Assembly (NCBI GenBank): GCA_013334325.1
Contig: JAAXXT010000013.1
Coordinates: forward strand, 1 to 57,406
Source: Erysipelotrichaceae bacterium
Lineage (GTDB): Bacteria > Bacillota_I > Bacilli_A > Erysipelotrichales > Erysipelotrichaceae
DNA: 57,406 nucleotides
Reading direction: 5' to 3'
The translations under genes and the position numbers were made by a program. Below, piece after piece: positions 8,566 to 18,135 of this stretch. The notes below the pieces were generated by a model. It did no database searches. It was given only the letters and a program-made list of their open reading frames with translations, and was not told where the DNA came from. Numbering within the stretch: position 1 is the stretch's first letter; every line of letters begins with the position of its first letter.

Positions 8566-9497
8566 ATCTTCCCCTTTTTGATGTCTATGATGAGATCTTT
8601 TATACCTTGTTCAAAGCTAATTTTAGGGTTCCACTGTAATAATTCTCTTGTCTTACTCGTATCAACTTTCAAGTTTACAGGTCCATGACTTGAGTAAGGG
8701 ATAATTCCATAAAGTAATGGACTTGTAGAATGTGTCAAATCCTTAATGAGTTCAATATACTCTGATAAAGGTCTTGATTCTCCGTAAGCGATGTTATAGA
8801 CACCACTTCCACACTCATAATACGCAAAACTCATCAAGCTTTCAACACAATCATCGATATGTAGATAATCCCAGGATTGAATAGCTTGTGTTAAAGGTAC
8901 ATCTTCATTTTTAAACATCAGTTTGATACATTGGTTGATCAAACTATGCTCATCATCACCTGGCCCATAAACGCTGAATATTCTAGCCCAATAGAAAAGA
9001 ATATTATTCTTAGAGGCTATTTCTTCTAGTTCATGATGAGTTCTTTGTTTAGTGATCCCATAAGCACTAAGTGGATCCTCATGGGTCGTCTCATCGATGT
9101 TTTCTTTTATTCCGTATTCTGCTTGAGATCCTATCCCGATAAACTTTTTGACTTTGAGCACTATCGCTAGATCCATTATAGCCAAAGCGTTTTTATAGTT
9201 TTGATTCTGTAGAGATTCATTTTCACGATCAAAAGATCTTATCCCATCCCACGCAAGATGATAGATCATATCGATCTGTTGATCGATGGATTGGGTGATC
9301 ATTTCTATATCACTAAGCTTAGCTCTTATGACGATACAGTGAGGATGATGAGGTAACTTATCACTGTTTTTTGAATCAGGGCGAACGATACAATAGACTT
9401 GGTTTCCTTCGTTTAAAAGTCTGTTTACGAGTTTTAAACCAATAAAGCCAGTTGATCCAGTGATAAGGATGTTTTTTTTAACCATAAGCTTTCCCAT
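8562..9497 (-). CDS. NAD-dependent epimerase/dehydratase, YerF-like candidate reductase
   Basis: The 311-residue product is an extended short-chain dehydrogenase with the Rossmann motif GSTGFIG near the N-terminus and the active-site pair YGITK around residue 150. In the yersiniose pathway such an enzyme (YerF) reduces the ketone of the two-carbon branch added by YerE. The position directly after the YerE-like gene makes that the likeliest role, but ordinary NDP-sugar epimerisation cannot be excluded. Two starts are possible: ATG at 9497, one base after the previous stop, or ATG at 9485 behind GGGAAAG. The domain is complete with either. Confidence 0.75.
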   Translation of the reverse strand: MGKLMVKKNILITGSTGFIGLKLVNRLLNEGNQVYCIVRPDSKNSDKLPHHPHCIVIRAKLSDIEMITQSIDQQIDMIYHLAWDGIRSFDRENESLQNQNYKNALAIMDLAIVLKVKKFIGIGSQAEYGIKENIDETTHEDPLSAYGITKQRTHHELEEIASKNNILFYWARIFSVYGPGDDEHSLINQCIKLMFKNEDVPLTQAIQSWDYLHIDDCVESLMSFAYYECGSGVYNIAYGESRPLSEYIELIKDLTHSTSPLLYGIIPYSSHGPVNLKVDTSKTRELLQWNPKISFEQGIKDLIIDIKKGKI

Positions 9498-11201
9498 TTA
9501 TAGACTCATGAGGTAATTATAAAGATCACGATCTATGCGTGGTTCTTGGTCTTGATTAGGTTTCCCAAACTCTAGTTTAGGATAGACATAGGTAAGATTA
9601 TCTAACTTGATTTCTATGATTTCAGGTAATCCATCAGATAAATGAAGCGACCCTACATCACTCAACGAAGCGATCTTAGTATATTTTAGATCATACGCAT
9701 AAGCGATCTTCTCAAAGTCAGGGGTTGAATACCCTTCATTTTCTGTGGTCATGGCGTATTTTGAATCAAAATACATTTCTTGGAAATGAGTGATCATCCC
9801 TAGAGATCTATTATTTAGGATGAAGATCTTGATCGGTAATTTCTCTCTAGATACAAATTGTAGTTCTTGGATATTCATTTGGATCCCACCATCCCCATTG
9901 AATGAGAACACAGGACCTTGTGAGGCGTAATAAGCACCAATGGCTGCAGGTAATGAATAGCCCATAGCGGCGTGACCACCACTGAATAAAACTTTTTGAT
10001 TTGGTTTTGTGATAAAGGATTGAGCGACCCAAACTTGATTTTGGCCTACATCAGTGGTGATCATGACCTTATCAGGGATAGATTTACTTATTTCTTTGAT
10101 GATGATATTGGCTTTTTGTAGATCTTTGTCTTTAAGCTTAGCCATGATTTCATCGCATACTTTAAGCCACTGGATTTTCTTAGAAGGAAAAGACTTAAAT
10201 TCATTAAGTAGAGGAATCAAGTCTTTAAGATCAGCTTTGATTTGAAGCTCATCATTTTTGATTTTATTTGAGAACTCATCTTGATCGAGATCTACTCTGA
10301 TCAATTTCGCTTGATGGGCAAAGTTTTCTACTTTACCGCCTACTTGTCTTACATCCAATCTACTTCCTAAAGAAATGATCAGATCGCTTTTCTCTACGAT
10401 AAAGTTAGCGTAGCGATGACCATAAGCACCTATAAAACCATAGTTGAAGTTAGAATCAGATCTCATACAATCAAAAGCCAACATACTGGTGACCACTGGT
10501 ATCTGTAGTTTTTCAACCAAGGTTCTAAAAGCTTCGACTTGGTTACTTATCTTAAGACCAGATCCTGCGATGATACAAGGTCTTTTTGAAGAAGAAATCA
10601 AGCTCATCATTTTTTCGAGTTCAACAGATCTTAATTCGAGATCTGTTTCATTAAGATATCCTTTAAGTGTTGTAGGATCGATGTCTTGTCTAAATACATT
10701 CATTGGGATATCAAGCAAGACAGGACCCTTTCTACCTGACATACATAGACTATAGGCTTTCTCAAGTTCATATCGAATATCATCTGCGGATTTGACATAA
10801 ACGGCATATTTCGTGCATTCCTTGACCATAGACACGATATCTGTTTCTTGGAAACCTTTTTGTCTAACAGCTAGGCCACTCTTAGATTCATTGGTGTTGA
10901 CTTGGCCTGTGATAAAGATCGTAGGGATCGTATCAAAATAGGCATTACAAATACCTGTGACTAGGTTTGTAGCCCCTGGTCCACTTGTCGCAAAGGCAAC
11001 GCCTGGTTTACCAGTGACTTGGGCATAGGCACAAGCTGAAAATGAGCTGGCTTGCTCATGATAATTCGTATGGGATCTTATGAGTTCCTTGTTTTTATAG
11101 AGAGAATCCATAAAATGAGTAAGCATACCTCCAGGATAACCAAAGACATCAGTAATGCCTTTTGAGACCAAGAAGTCTACCACATAGTCTGAAACTTTCA
11201 T
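9498..11201 (-). CDS. yerE: YerE-like thiamine-diphosphate enzyme (acetolactate synthase family)
   Basis: The start is the ATG at 11201, with a perfect AAGGAG six bases upstream, giving 567 residues. The protein has the three domains of acetohydroxyacid synthases: the catalytic Glu in NYHEQ (E49), and the ThDP/Mg motif from GDGG (436-439) to NN (463-464). In Yersinia, YerE is a member of this family that moves a two-carbon unit from pyruvate onto C4 of CDP-3,6-dideoxy-4-hexulose. Here the gene lies directly after the DdhABCD genes, with no ilvC, ilvD or small regulatory subunit nearby, so sugar branching is far more likely than amino-acid synthesis. The assignment rests on context plus family. 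Confidence 0.75.
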   Translation of the reverse strand: MKVSDYVVDFLVSKGITDVFGYPGGMLTHFMDSLYKNKELIRSHTNYHEQASSFSACAYAQVTGKPGVAFATSGPGATNLVTGICNAYFDTIPTIFITGQVNTNESKSGLAVRQKGFQETDIVSMVKECTKYAVYVKSADDIRYELEKAYSLCMSGRKGPVLLDIPMNVFRQDIDPTTLKGYLNETDLELRSVELEKMMSLISSSKRPCIIAGSGLKISNQVEAFRTLVEKLQIPVVTSMLAFDCMRSDSNFNYGFIGAYGHRYANFIVEKSDLIISLGSRLDVRQVGGKVENFAHQAKLIRVDLDQDEFSNKIKNDELQIKADLKDLIPLLNEFKSFPSKKIQWLKVCDEIMAKLKDKDLQKANIIIKEISKSIPDKVMITTDVGQNQVWVAQSFITKPNQKVLFSGGHAAMGYSLPAAIGAYYASQGPVFSFNGDGGIQMNIQELQFVSREKLPIKIFILNNRSLGMITHFQEMYFDSKYAMTTENEGYSTPDFEKIAYAYDLKYTKIASLSDVGSLHLSDGLPEIIEIKLDNLTYVYPKLEFGKPNQDQEPRIDRDLYNYLMSL

Positions 11202-11217
11202 TTGACGCTCCTTACCA

Positions 11218-11913
11218 TTAACTCCATGAATCAACGATGATCTTATCATACCCTAAGCTTTCAACCATTGTCTTCATATCCGCAATAAATTCGTTTGATC
11301 CAGAGATATAGAAATAAGATTCTTTATTATCATAGCGCTCTTCTAAATCAACGCTTTCTATTCTTCTGTTTATGGAACCTTCACTTACTTCTCTGGTGAC
11401 ATATAGGTGTAAATGATCCTTATCGATGAGATTGATTCTTTTAGCTTCGAGTAGATCACTCATGGTTTTCACAGAATAATGAAGATGTAGATGAGCTAAG
11501 GCATCTATAGAAGACAAGTAATCTATGATCGCTAACAGTGGGGTTATCCCTACTCCGCTACATAACGCTACGATCTTAGTGTGTTCATCAAGTTCAGGTA
11601 AGATAAAATCTCCATAAGGATACTTTATCGTTAGCTCAGATCCTACTCTTAACTCTGTATTGATTAAACTAGAATATCCACCTTTACTTTTAACGATGAT
11701 CTCAAGATCACTCTTTTTATCCTTAGAGTATGAAGCAATACTAAAAGGTCTTGAGATGGGCCAATAATCAGAAGCAGAAACTTTCTCAAGGGTCAATTGT
11801 AGATATTGTCCAGCTTCATAAAAAGTAGGTCTTTCAGGTCTTAAAGTATATTTCTTTAAGCCTTCTTTAAGATCTTGAATATGGATCACTGTACACTGAC
11901 TAACGATAGGCAT
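11218..11913 (-). CDS. DdhD/AscD-like CDP-glucoseen reductase lacking its ferredoxin domain
   Basis: The 231 residues comprise only the FAD/NAD(P) half of a ferredoxin-NADP reductase: RPFSIAS at 55-61 for flavin, GGYSSLI at 78-84, CSGVGITPLL at 118-127 for nucleotide, and a C-terminal DSWS. Known E3 enzymes of 3,6-dideoxyhexose synthesis carry an N-terminal plant-type [2Fe-2S] ferredoxin domain with four cysteines; it is absent here. It is not cut off, since the ATG at 11913 overlaps the DdhC stop and FAD-domain sequence starts at once. It should pass electrons from NAD(P)H to DdhC, directly or through a separate ferredoxin. Confidence 0.75.
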   Translation of the reverse strand: MPIVSQCTVIHIQDLKEGLKKYTLRPERPTFYEAGQYLQLTLEKVSASDYWPISRPFSIASYSKDKKSDLEIIVKSKGGYSSLINTELRVGSELTIKYPYGDFILPELDEHTKIVALCSGVGITPLLAIIDYLSSIDALAHLHLHYSVKTMSDLLEAKRINLIDKDHLHLYVTREVSEGSINRRIESVDLEERYDNKESYFYISGSNEFIADMKTMVESLGYDKIIVDSWS

Positions 11914-13226
11914 TAGATCCCCTCAAAGAAAGCATTGAATGTTTTTAGGATGTAGGATAATTTCCTAGGAGATAATCCTGGATATACCCCTATAAAGAAA
12001 GTATTGTTCATAATATAGTCTGTGTTTTCTAAGCTTCCGACTACTCTATATTCGACATGTTCATAGGCAGGTTGTTTGGTAATGTTTCCTGCGAAAAGTT
12101 GTCTGGTCATGATCTTATGTTTCTCTAGATAATCCACGATCTGATTTTTAGTGAACTTATCATTTTGTTTAACAGTGATAGGAAAACCAAACCAAGAAGG
12201 ATCTGATTTTTCTGTAGCGTAAGGTAAGACAAGGAACTTTTCGAATTGTTTTAGACCCTCGCTTAACACAACGAAGTTTTTCTTTCTGCTTTCTACAAAA
12301 CCAGGTAGTTTCTTAAGTTGGGCTACACCTACAGCAGCTTGCATATCCGTGATTTTTAGATTATAGCCAATATGGGAATAGACATATTTATGGTCATAGC
12401 CTTTAGGCAATTGACCAAATTGCATAGAGAATCTTCTACCACAAGTATCATTGGATCCAGGTTCACAGAAACAATCTCTTCCCCAATCTCTAAAGGATTG
12501 GACCAAGACTTTATATAAACTAGTGTTGACTAAAACAGCTCCGCCTTCTCCCATGGTCATATGATGAGCAGGATAGAAGCTTACCGTTGAGGCGTGGCCA
12601 AAGGTACCGACCATTTTCCCATTATAGGTAGAACCTACTGCGTCGCAACAATCTTCGATCAAATAGAGATCATGTTTTTTCGTAAAGGCTAATACCGCAT
12701 CTAGGTCAAAAGGATTGCCTAAAGTATGGGCGATCATGACGGCTTTTGTTTTTTCAGAGTAGGCTTTTTCTAGTTCATCAACTTTGATATTATAGGTTCC
12801 TATTTCAACGTCCACAAACACTGGGATCAAACCATTTTGAACGATAGGATTAATGGTCGTAGGAAAACCTGCAGCCACTGTTATGACCTCATCGCCTGGT
12901 TTTAAACGTTTTTCGCCTAACTTAGGGGATGTAAATGCGGTCAGTGCTAAAAGATTGGCAGAAGAGCCAGAATTGACCAATAGACAGTATTTTACGTTCA
13001 TATATTCAGCGAAATCTCTTTCGAATTCTTCAGCGTATCTACCTGAAGTCAACCAGAAATCTAACGAGGCATCTACTAAATTAACCAGCTCATCTTCATC
13101 ATAAACACGTCCTGCGAAAGGTACGACATTTTTGCCTTCTTCAAACTGAAACTGTTTATCATGAAGCTCTTGTTTATAATATTCTTTTACTTTTTCAAGT
13201 ATTTCGTTTCTTAGATCTTTTCCCAT
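11913..13226 (-). CDS. ddhC: CDP-6-deoxy-4-hexulose 3-dehydrase (E1), PMP and [2Fe-2S] dependent
   Basis: The 437-residue product is a DegT-type aminotransferase fold with the diagnostic swaps of E1/RfbH. The usual PLP lysine is replaced by histidine in [14 protein letters not shown] (H221/H222), and the four cluster cysteines follow the C-X57-C-X1-C-X7-C rule (C194, C252, C254, C262). E1 removes the C3 hydroxyl of CDP-4-keto-6-deoxyglucose as a PMP adduct, with electrons supplied by the E3 reductase encoded next. All catalytic features are intact, so the pathway looks functional. It sits eight bases after ddhB and overlaps the reductase gene by one base. Confidence 0.93.
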   Translation of the reverse strand: MGKDLRNEILEKVKEYYKQELHDKQFQFEEGKNVVPFAGRVYDEDELVNLVDASLDFWLTSGRYAEEFERDFAEYMNVKYCLLVNSGSSANLLALTAFTSPKLGEKRLKPGDEVITVAAGFPTTINPIVQNGLIPVFVDVEIGTYNIKVDELEKAYSEKTKAVMIAHTLGNPFDLDAVLAFTKKHDLYLIEDCCDAVGSTYNGKMVGTFGHASTVSFYPAHHMTMGEGGAVLVNTSLYKVLVQSFRDWGRDCFCEPGSNDTCGRRFSMQFGQLPKGYDHKYVYSHIGYNLKITDMQAAVGVAQLKKLPGFVESRKKNFVVLSEGLKQFEKFLVLPYATEKSDPSWFGFPITVKQNDKFTKNQIVDYLEKHKIMTRQLFAGNITKQPAYEHVEYRVVGSLENTDYIMNNTFFIGVYPGLSPRKLSYILKTFNAFFEGI

Positions 13227-13233
13227 GGGTTCC

Positions 13234-14292
13234 TCACTGGTTTAAATACTCATCGATCTGTTTAGTCATGACTTCATCGATGTTTTCTTTTTTAAGATAA
13301 GCCATCATCCATTCTATGGTCTTATTAATAGACATAGTCACATTCCATTTAGGATGCCACCCAAAAGTACTTTTTAGAAGTGATGAATCTAGTTTTAAGA
13401 ATCCTGCTTCATGAGGACCATTATTACTTAAGATCTCATAATTGAAGTTTTGTTTAGAATGTTTCATCCATGTCTCTGAGAAGATCTTCACCAATTGACC
13501 TGTAGAGACACAATCTTCATCATTAGGACCAACATTATACTGTCCAGCTTTAGAAGGATCTTTACTTTGTACTTGAGCGATCATTAAGTAAACGAAAAGA
13601 GGTTCTAAGACATGCTGATAAGGTCTCGTAGAATATGGATTTCTAATTTTAAGCGTGGTCTTATTTTCAATCGCACGATAGCAATCTGGAATGATACGAT
13701 CAAAGGCAAAATCTCCTCCGCCTATGACATTGCCTGCCCTTACAGTAGAGACAGAAATGCCTTGTTCTTTTAGAAATGAACGAGTATAAGATGCAGTTAC
13801 AAGTTCTGCACAAGACTTACTGTTTGAATAAGGATCAAAACCATCTAGGATATCTGTTTCACGATATCCATAGATCCATTCATTGTTTTTATAGACCTTA
13901 TCAGTCGTTATAATCACTACTGATTTTACACAAGATGTATTTCTAATACATTCTAGAATATTGACTGTACCCATGACATTGACCTCATAGGTATATTGAG
14001 GATCTTTATAAGACTCTCTTACGATGGGTTGAGCCGCTAAATGAAATACGATCTCTGGTTGAGCTTCTTCGAAAGCTTTAAAGAGTGATTTATAATCTCT
14101 AATATCCCCAATCGTATGATGAAGCTTAGATCCATAATTTAACAATCCAAAACAGTTAGGTTGAGTAGGAGCTTCTAATGAGTAGCCAGTGACTTCAGCT
14201 CCAAAGCCAGTAAGGATCTTTGTAAGCCAAGATCCTTTAAAGCCAGTATGTCCTGTAATAAAGACTTTCTTTCCTTTATAGAAATCTTTCAT
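13234..14292 (-). CDS. ddhB: CDP-glucose 4,6-dehydratase
   Basis: The protein starts [20 protein letters not shown], the hallmark N-terminus of RfbG/DdhB, with the NAD-binding GHTGFKG. The extended-SDR Tyr is in YSNSK and the Thr site in TTDKVYKN. It converts CDP-glucose to CDP-4-keto-6-deoxyglucose. I take the ATG at 14292, giving 352 residues; an in-frame TTG at 14310 would overlap ddhA by 16 bases and adds nothing conserved. It follows ddhA after two bases. Confidence 0.92.
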   Translation of the reverse strand: MKDFYKGKKVFITGHTGFKGSWLTKILTGFGAEVTGYSLEAPTQPNCFGLLNYGSKLHHTIGDIRDYKSLFKAFEEAQPEIVFHLAAQPIVRESYKDPQYTYEVNVMGTVNILECIRNTSCVKSVVIITTDKVYKNNEWIYGYRETDILDGFDPYSNSKSCAELVTASYTRSFLKEQGISVSTVRAGNVIGGGDFAFDRIIPDCYRAIENKTTLKIRNPYSTRPYQHVLEPLFVYLMIAQVQSKDPSKAGQYNVGPNDEDCVSTGQLVKIFSETWMKHSKQNFNYEILSNNGPHEAGFLKLDSSLLKSTFGWHPKWNVTMSINKTIEWMMAYLKKENIDEVMTKQIDEYLNQ

Positions 14293-14294
14293 GT

Positions 14295-15071
14295 CTACCA
14301 CTTTCTCCAAGGGGTATCATTGGATTTCCATAGTTTATCTAAGAGTTCTTTATCTCTTAAGGTATCCATACATTGCCAGAAACCATAATGTTTATAAGCT
14401 GAGAGCTGACCTTGTGAAGCTAAGGTCTCTAAAGGATCTCTTTCGAAGATCGTACTATCATCTTTGATGTAGTTTAATACTTCTGGTTGAAGGACCATGA
14501 AACCTCCATTGATCCAGCCTCCATCTTCTACAGATTTTTCTTTGAATTGTTCAACAAGATTATCATTTGATAACTCTAGCATCCCAAATCGACCACCAGG
14601 CTGAATGGCAGTCAAGGTAGCGAGTTTACCAGAAGTTTGATGATGAGTGATCAAGGCATTGATATCGACGTCTGAGACACCGTCTCCATAGGTCATGATA
14701 AAGGGCTCATCTTGAAGATACTTAGAGATACGCTTTATTCGACCTCCTGTCATTGTATTTAGACCTGTATCTACGATGGTTACTTTCCAAGGTTCAGAGG
14801 AATTATTATGCACGATCATTTCATTGTTACCTTGAGTAAAGTCAAAAGTAACATCACTCATATGAAGGAAATAATCTGAAAAATATTCCTTGATGACATA
14901 TTGTTTATATCCAGCACAGATGATGAATTCATTGATCCCATAAGAGGAGAAATACTTCATGATATGCCAAATAATAGGTCTATCTCCTATTTCGATCATA
15001 GGTTTAGGTATAAGATGACTTTCTTCACTTATTCTAGTTCCAAACCCACCTGCTAAAATGACAACTTTCAT
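14295..15071 (-). CDS. ddhA: Glucose-1-phosphate cytidylyltransferase
   Basis: The 258-residue nucleotidyltransferase has the signature LAGGFGTRISEE near the N-terminus, IPKPMIEIGDRPI for substrate binding, and YGDGVSDVD for metal. It makes CDP-glucose from glucose-1-phosphate and CTP, the entry step of the CDP-3,6-dideoxyhexose pathway. The ATG at 15071 follows AAGGGAG. It is the first of six tightly packed pathway genes in reaction order (ddhA, ddhB, ddhC, ddhD-like, yerE-like, yerF-like). Confidence 0.95.
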   Translation of the reverse strand: MKVVILAGGFGTRISEESHLIPKPMIEIGDRPIIWHIMKYFSSYGINEFIICAGYKQYVIKEYFSDYFLHMSDVTFDFTQGNNEMIVHNNSSEPWKVTIVDTGLNTMTGGRIKRISKYLQDEPFIMTYGDGVSDVDINALITHHQTSGKLATLTAIQPGGRFGMLELSNDNLVEQFKEKSVEDGGWINGGFMVLQPEVLNYIKDDSTIFERDPLETLASQGQLSAYKHYGFWQCMDTLRDKELLDKLWKSNDTPWRKW

Positions 15072-15168
15072 TTTATTACTCCCTTATCTTATAGTGTTAT
15101 GGTATAACCCTACGAAACAATTATCTCATAGAATTTTAGGGTTCTAAGCATAAATCATCTTAAGTTAC

Positions 15169-15627
15169 TTAGTCATTCACTTTAAAAGACCATCTTTTAT
15201 TGATGATAAAATTAAGAGGTATAGTAACAAGTAGCACGATCAATGGGGCACCATATTTAGAAACTTGTACCTTTTCAACAAGCACGATCAATAATAGTGA
15301 ATTTAATAGGATCCCTGTAAACCCATAAGCGATAAAAGTCTTAAATAAAGTAACTAAACCTGATCTTTTTTTACCCGTCTTATTTATAAAGACATATCGA
15401 TTATTCCAATAAAACGAGTTGAGTACACTGACTATAAACCCTATCCCATTCGCAATTAAAAAATGGACATTCATTGAGACAAATAAGACATAGATAAGAT
15501 AGGAGATCAAAGTATTGCTTACGCCTACCAAACCAAACAATATAAACTGAACCACAGGTTCAAGTTTAGGATTGCTTCTAAGTTTGGATAGTTTTTCATT
15601 AAAATACATCTTAAACAAATTTATCAT
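15169..15627 (-). CDS. GtrA family membrane protein
   Basis: With the ATG at 15627 (AAGGGA six bases upstream) the protein has 152 residues and four transmembrane helices. These show the GtrA signature FGLVGVSNTLISYLIYVLF, NSFYWNNRYVF and LNFIINKRWSF. GtrA proteins are thought to flip undecaprenyl-phosphate-linked single sugars to the outer face. It lies between the GtrC-like gene and the CDP-sugar genes, which fits a flippase for the sugar made and loaded by this operon. An in-frame GTG at 15654 is less likely. Confidence 0.88.
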   Translation of the reverse strand: MINLFKMYFNEKLSKLRSNPKLEPVVQFILFGLVGVSNTLISYLIYVLFVSMNVHFLIANGIGFIVSVLNSFYWNNRYVFINKTGKKRSGLVTLFKTFIAYGFTGILLNSLLLIVLVEKVQVSKYGAPLIVLLVTIPLNFIINKRWSFKVND

Positions 15628-15657
15628 TGAAGTTCCCTTATCATTTCTTAACACAAA

Positions 15658-17259
15658 TTAAAAGTGAACCAGTATATACTCATCTCGCTCGATTACAGAG
15701 CCTTCAGAAGGCCATTTAGGCATTGACTTAGAGAATTCCACAGCTTCTTCATACATCGCATCAGTGCCTTGGATAAGGTCATAGCCTAAGTACTTAGCGT
15801 AGTTTAATAACTCAGTATTGACTTCCCCAAAAGCATGGATTCCATAGTTTATAAACGACAAGCCATTGGTTTGGGTAAACTTTATAAGATATTTAGAAGA
15901 ACCATCTGAACTAGGGTTTTTCTTATATAGACTATAAAGATAACCACCAAAACTATCTTTCTTAAGATAGATGTATTGTTTAATATTGTCTGATAATTCG
16001 TAGCGACCTGTAAATATGATGGGTTTACTTAAACCATACTTATCTTCGACATACTCACACACAGAAATCATTACTGCGCTTTCTTCATCGTAGCGCAGTT
16101 TATCTACAATAAACCCTCGATTAATATCTATGATCTGAAACAACATCAGAAAAGAAATCGAACCTAAGGCAAGATTCTTTATCCATTTCTTATGAACTTG
16201 AGTAAGGATAAACTGAGTAAAAATCATCATCATAAAACCCACAAAGATCCCGATAACTTGAGAAGCACGATAAGGTGTGATCTTACCTTGAAGGACAGTT
16301 AATGAGAATAGAGATAAAAGCAATAACACATAAAGGATAAGTAGGATAAAGCTCTTTTTTTGAAGAGAGAATTTAATAAACAAGATGAACCCAACACCAA
16401 CAGAAATAATAAACATAGAGATAGGAAAATAATATAAACTCGCAATACCAAAATAATAACCAAAGCCCATAATAATTTCCTTTATTACGAGTATAAAATT
16501 TTGATGAAACCACACTATACCTGTATCCGCACGAGTACTCGGGATTAGTCCATACACTTTCATCAGTAATGCGGTAATTCCATATTTAAGTATGACCCCT
16601 AAAACAATCAGCACTAAAGCAGTCAAAAGCTTCTCAACGAGACATTTAAATGACACTGAAGGAGAATACAACTTCTCTAGGATCATAAGGATTAAAATAC
16701 CTGATAAGAATACGGTTGTGAAAGATTCATAGGTAGAAAAGACAAAACCAAGGATCAACGCCATTAAGACAAAGCTTAGAATACTTTTCTTATTTGAGTA
16801 ATTTTGGAATAGTAGTAAGGCTATTGCAGTAAGAAAATAGGATACGCCTATAAACAAGCCCATCCCCATATAAATAAATATTTCGTTGATCAAAGGATAG
16901 CTTATTAGAGTGATCGCAAAGACAGTATAGGTCACCCAATGAAGCTTATCATTTGAGGCACGTTTTAGAAGTATACACCACAATATACTTGAGACAATTA
17001 GGAAAAGCACAGCTAAAGTATCAAAAATGTATGGGGTAAAGCTAGTGAAGTGAAACAATGATGCGATCAACACCATCCCAAATCTTCCTTGAGCAATCAG
17101 TTCTCCACCTAAGACATATCTCGCAATAGCGGTATCATCGAGACTGATCGATGGATTAACGATAGTATATGAATAAGACAAAAAGGAAGCCAGTAAAACT
17201 GGCCAAAGAAAAAAACGATTTTTAATTAAGTTCTTGAAATCTTTTAACACATCTTTCAC
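15658..17259 (-). CDS. GtrC-like multispanning glucosyltransferase-domain protein
   Basis: This large membrane protein has about ten to twelve helices and a C-terminal exterior domain. The acidic pair in SISLDDTAIARYVLGGEL, after the first helix, matches the donor-site motif of the glucosyltransferase II family (Gtr of serotype-converting phages), which moves a sugar from its lipid carrier to a surface glycan outside the membrane. I favour the GTG at 17259 (533 residues), which has AAAGAGG seven bases upstream; the ATG at 17277 lacks a ribosome site. Together with the GtrA- and GtrB-like genes of this operon it completes a three-part glycan decoration system. Confidence 0.75.
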   Translation of the reverse strand: MKDVLKDFKNLIKNRFFLWPVLLASFLSYSYTIVNPSISLDDTAIARYVLGGELIAQGRFGMVLIASLFHFTSFTPYIFDTLAVLFLIVSSILWCILLKRASNDKLHWVTYTVFAITLISYPLINEIFIYMGMGLFIGVSYFLTAIALLLFQNYSNKKSILSFVLMALILGFVFSTYESFTTVFLSGILILMILEKLYSPSVSFKCLVEKLLTALVLIVLGVILKYGITALLMKVYGLIPSTRADTGIVWFHQNFILVIKEIIMGFGYYFGIASLYYFPISMFIISVGVGFILFIKFSLQKKSFILLILYVLLLLSLFSLTVLQGKITPYRASQVIGIFVGFMMMIFTQFILTQVHKKWIKNLALGSISFLMLFQIIDINRGFIVDKLRYDEESAVMISVCEYVEDKYGLSKPIIFTGRYELSDNIKQYIYLKKDSFGGYLYSLYKKNPSSDGSSKYLIKFTQTNGLSFINYGIHAFGEVNTELLNYAKYLGYDLIQGTDAMYEEAVEFSKSMPKWPSEGSVIERDEYILVHF

Positions 17260-17396
17260 TAAATTACCTCTTTCCATATCTTAATCGTAAAATCTTTATA
17301 AATAAGTTTCCTTTAGGAGTTCACACTATTTGATTTAAATAAACATAACATATTAACTAAGGGATGTAAATTTAGAATGAGTGACTTCGTTGAGGA

Positions 17397-17867
17397 CTAT
17401 TCACTACTACGATCATGAGATGATCGTATTCTAGCACCAAGATAAATCAAATGAGGTACATAGAAAAATAGAAAGGAAACTATACTTCCTAAGTATCCTG
17501 TCAAATAGGCAGGATCATAAGGGAAATCAACAGTTTTTAAATAGAATATGTATCCTTCACCTAGAAGGATCAAAGGATACTTCAATAGAAATACTAAAGA
17601 GAAAATCTTCTTCTTATTTAGGAATATAAATACAGAAGCAAGTATGATCAATAATAGATTGAACCAATTAAGCATCAATTGAGCCTGAACAGAAAGATAG
17701 GCATAAAAGCGAGACTCATTATCTCCAGACATAAAGAATCTTAAAGTCACTGATCCAAACGCAATGAATATTTCTAAAATAGACATTGGTATAAAGAGAA
17801 TAAACAAAGCTTTAAAGTACTTTAAAGAATAACCATTCCCAAAGACAGGACTATTACTTTCAATCAT
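17397..17867 (-). CDS. Four-helix membrane protein of unknown function
   Basis: The ATG at 17867 follows a perfect AGGAGA; the product has 156 residues and four hydrophobic helices, ending in a charged tail (RIRSSHDRSSE). No family is recognised. It is the first gene of the minus-strand glycan cluster, 137 bases before the GtrC-like gene, and may be cotranscribed with it. The 27-bp repeat lies about 200 bases upstream of its start. Confidence 0.6.
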   Translation of the reverse strand: MIESNSPVFGNGYSLKYFKALFILFIPMSILEIFIAFGSVTLRFFMSGDNESRFYAYLSVQAQLMLNWFNLLLIILASVFIFLNKKKIFSLVFLLKYPLILLGEGYIFYLKTVDFPYDPAYLTGYLGSIVSFLFFYVPHLIYLGARIRSSHDRSSE

Positions 17868-18068
17868 AGTAAATCTCCTATACACTTATTCTATGCCTTG
17901 GAAAAAGGATTTTCATCAATTTCTAGAGGTTTATTTCTATCTTCGTTTATGGCACTTTGTAGATCAGTCTTATCGTTAAGTCAAAGACTTTTTGAGAATA
18001 TTCCGAAATCATCCATATTATATCTTTGAAAGACTTCTTCCTTAATAAGTGTAATTCGATATATTTTT

Positions 18069-18095
18069 AAATGCTACACACTATGAGTGTGATTT
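18069..18095. repeat. 27-bp direct repeat, right copy
   Basis: This is the partner of 6388-6414, with one mismatch in 27 and the same orientation, 11.68 kb away. This copy has the perfect inverted repeat CACACT-ATG-AGTGTG. It lies between the intact glycan operon and the decayed gene at 18136-18482. Confidence 0.75.
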
Positions 18096-18135
18096 GCCAT
18101 ATTTTATGCAATAATTTACAAAACCTTATTATGTT

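Noticed and set aside
9498-11201. Acetolactate synthase for branched amino acids
   Set aside because: No ilvN, ilvC or ilvD neighbour, and it lies directly after ddhABC/ddhD-like genes, which fits YerE much better.
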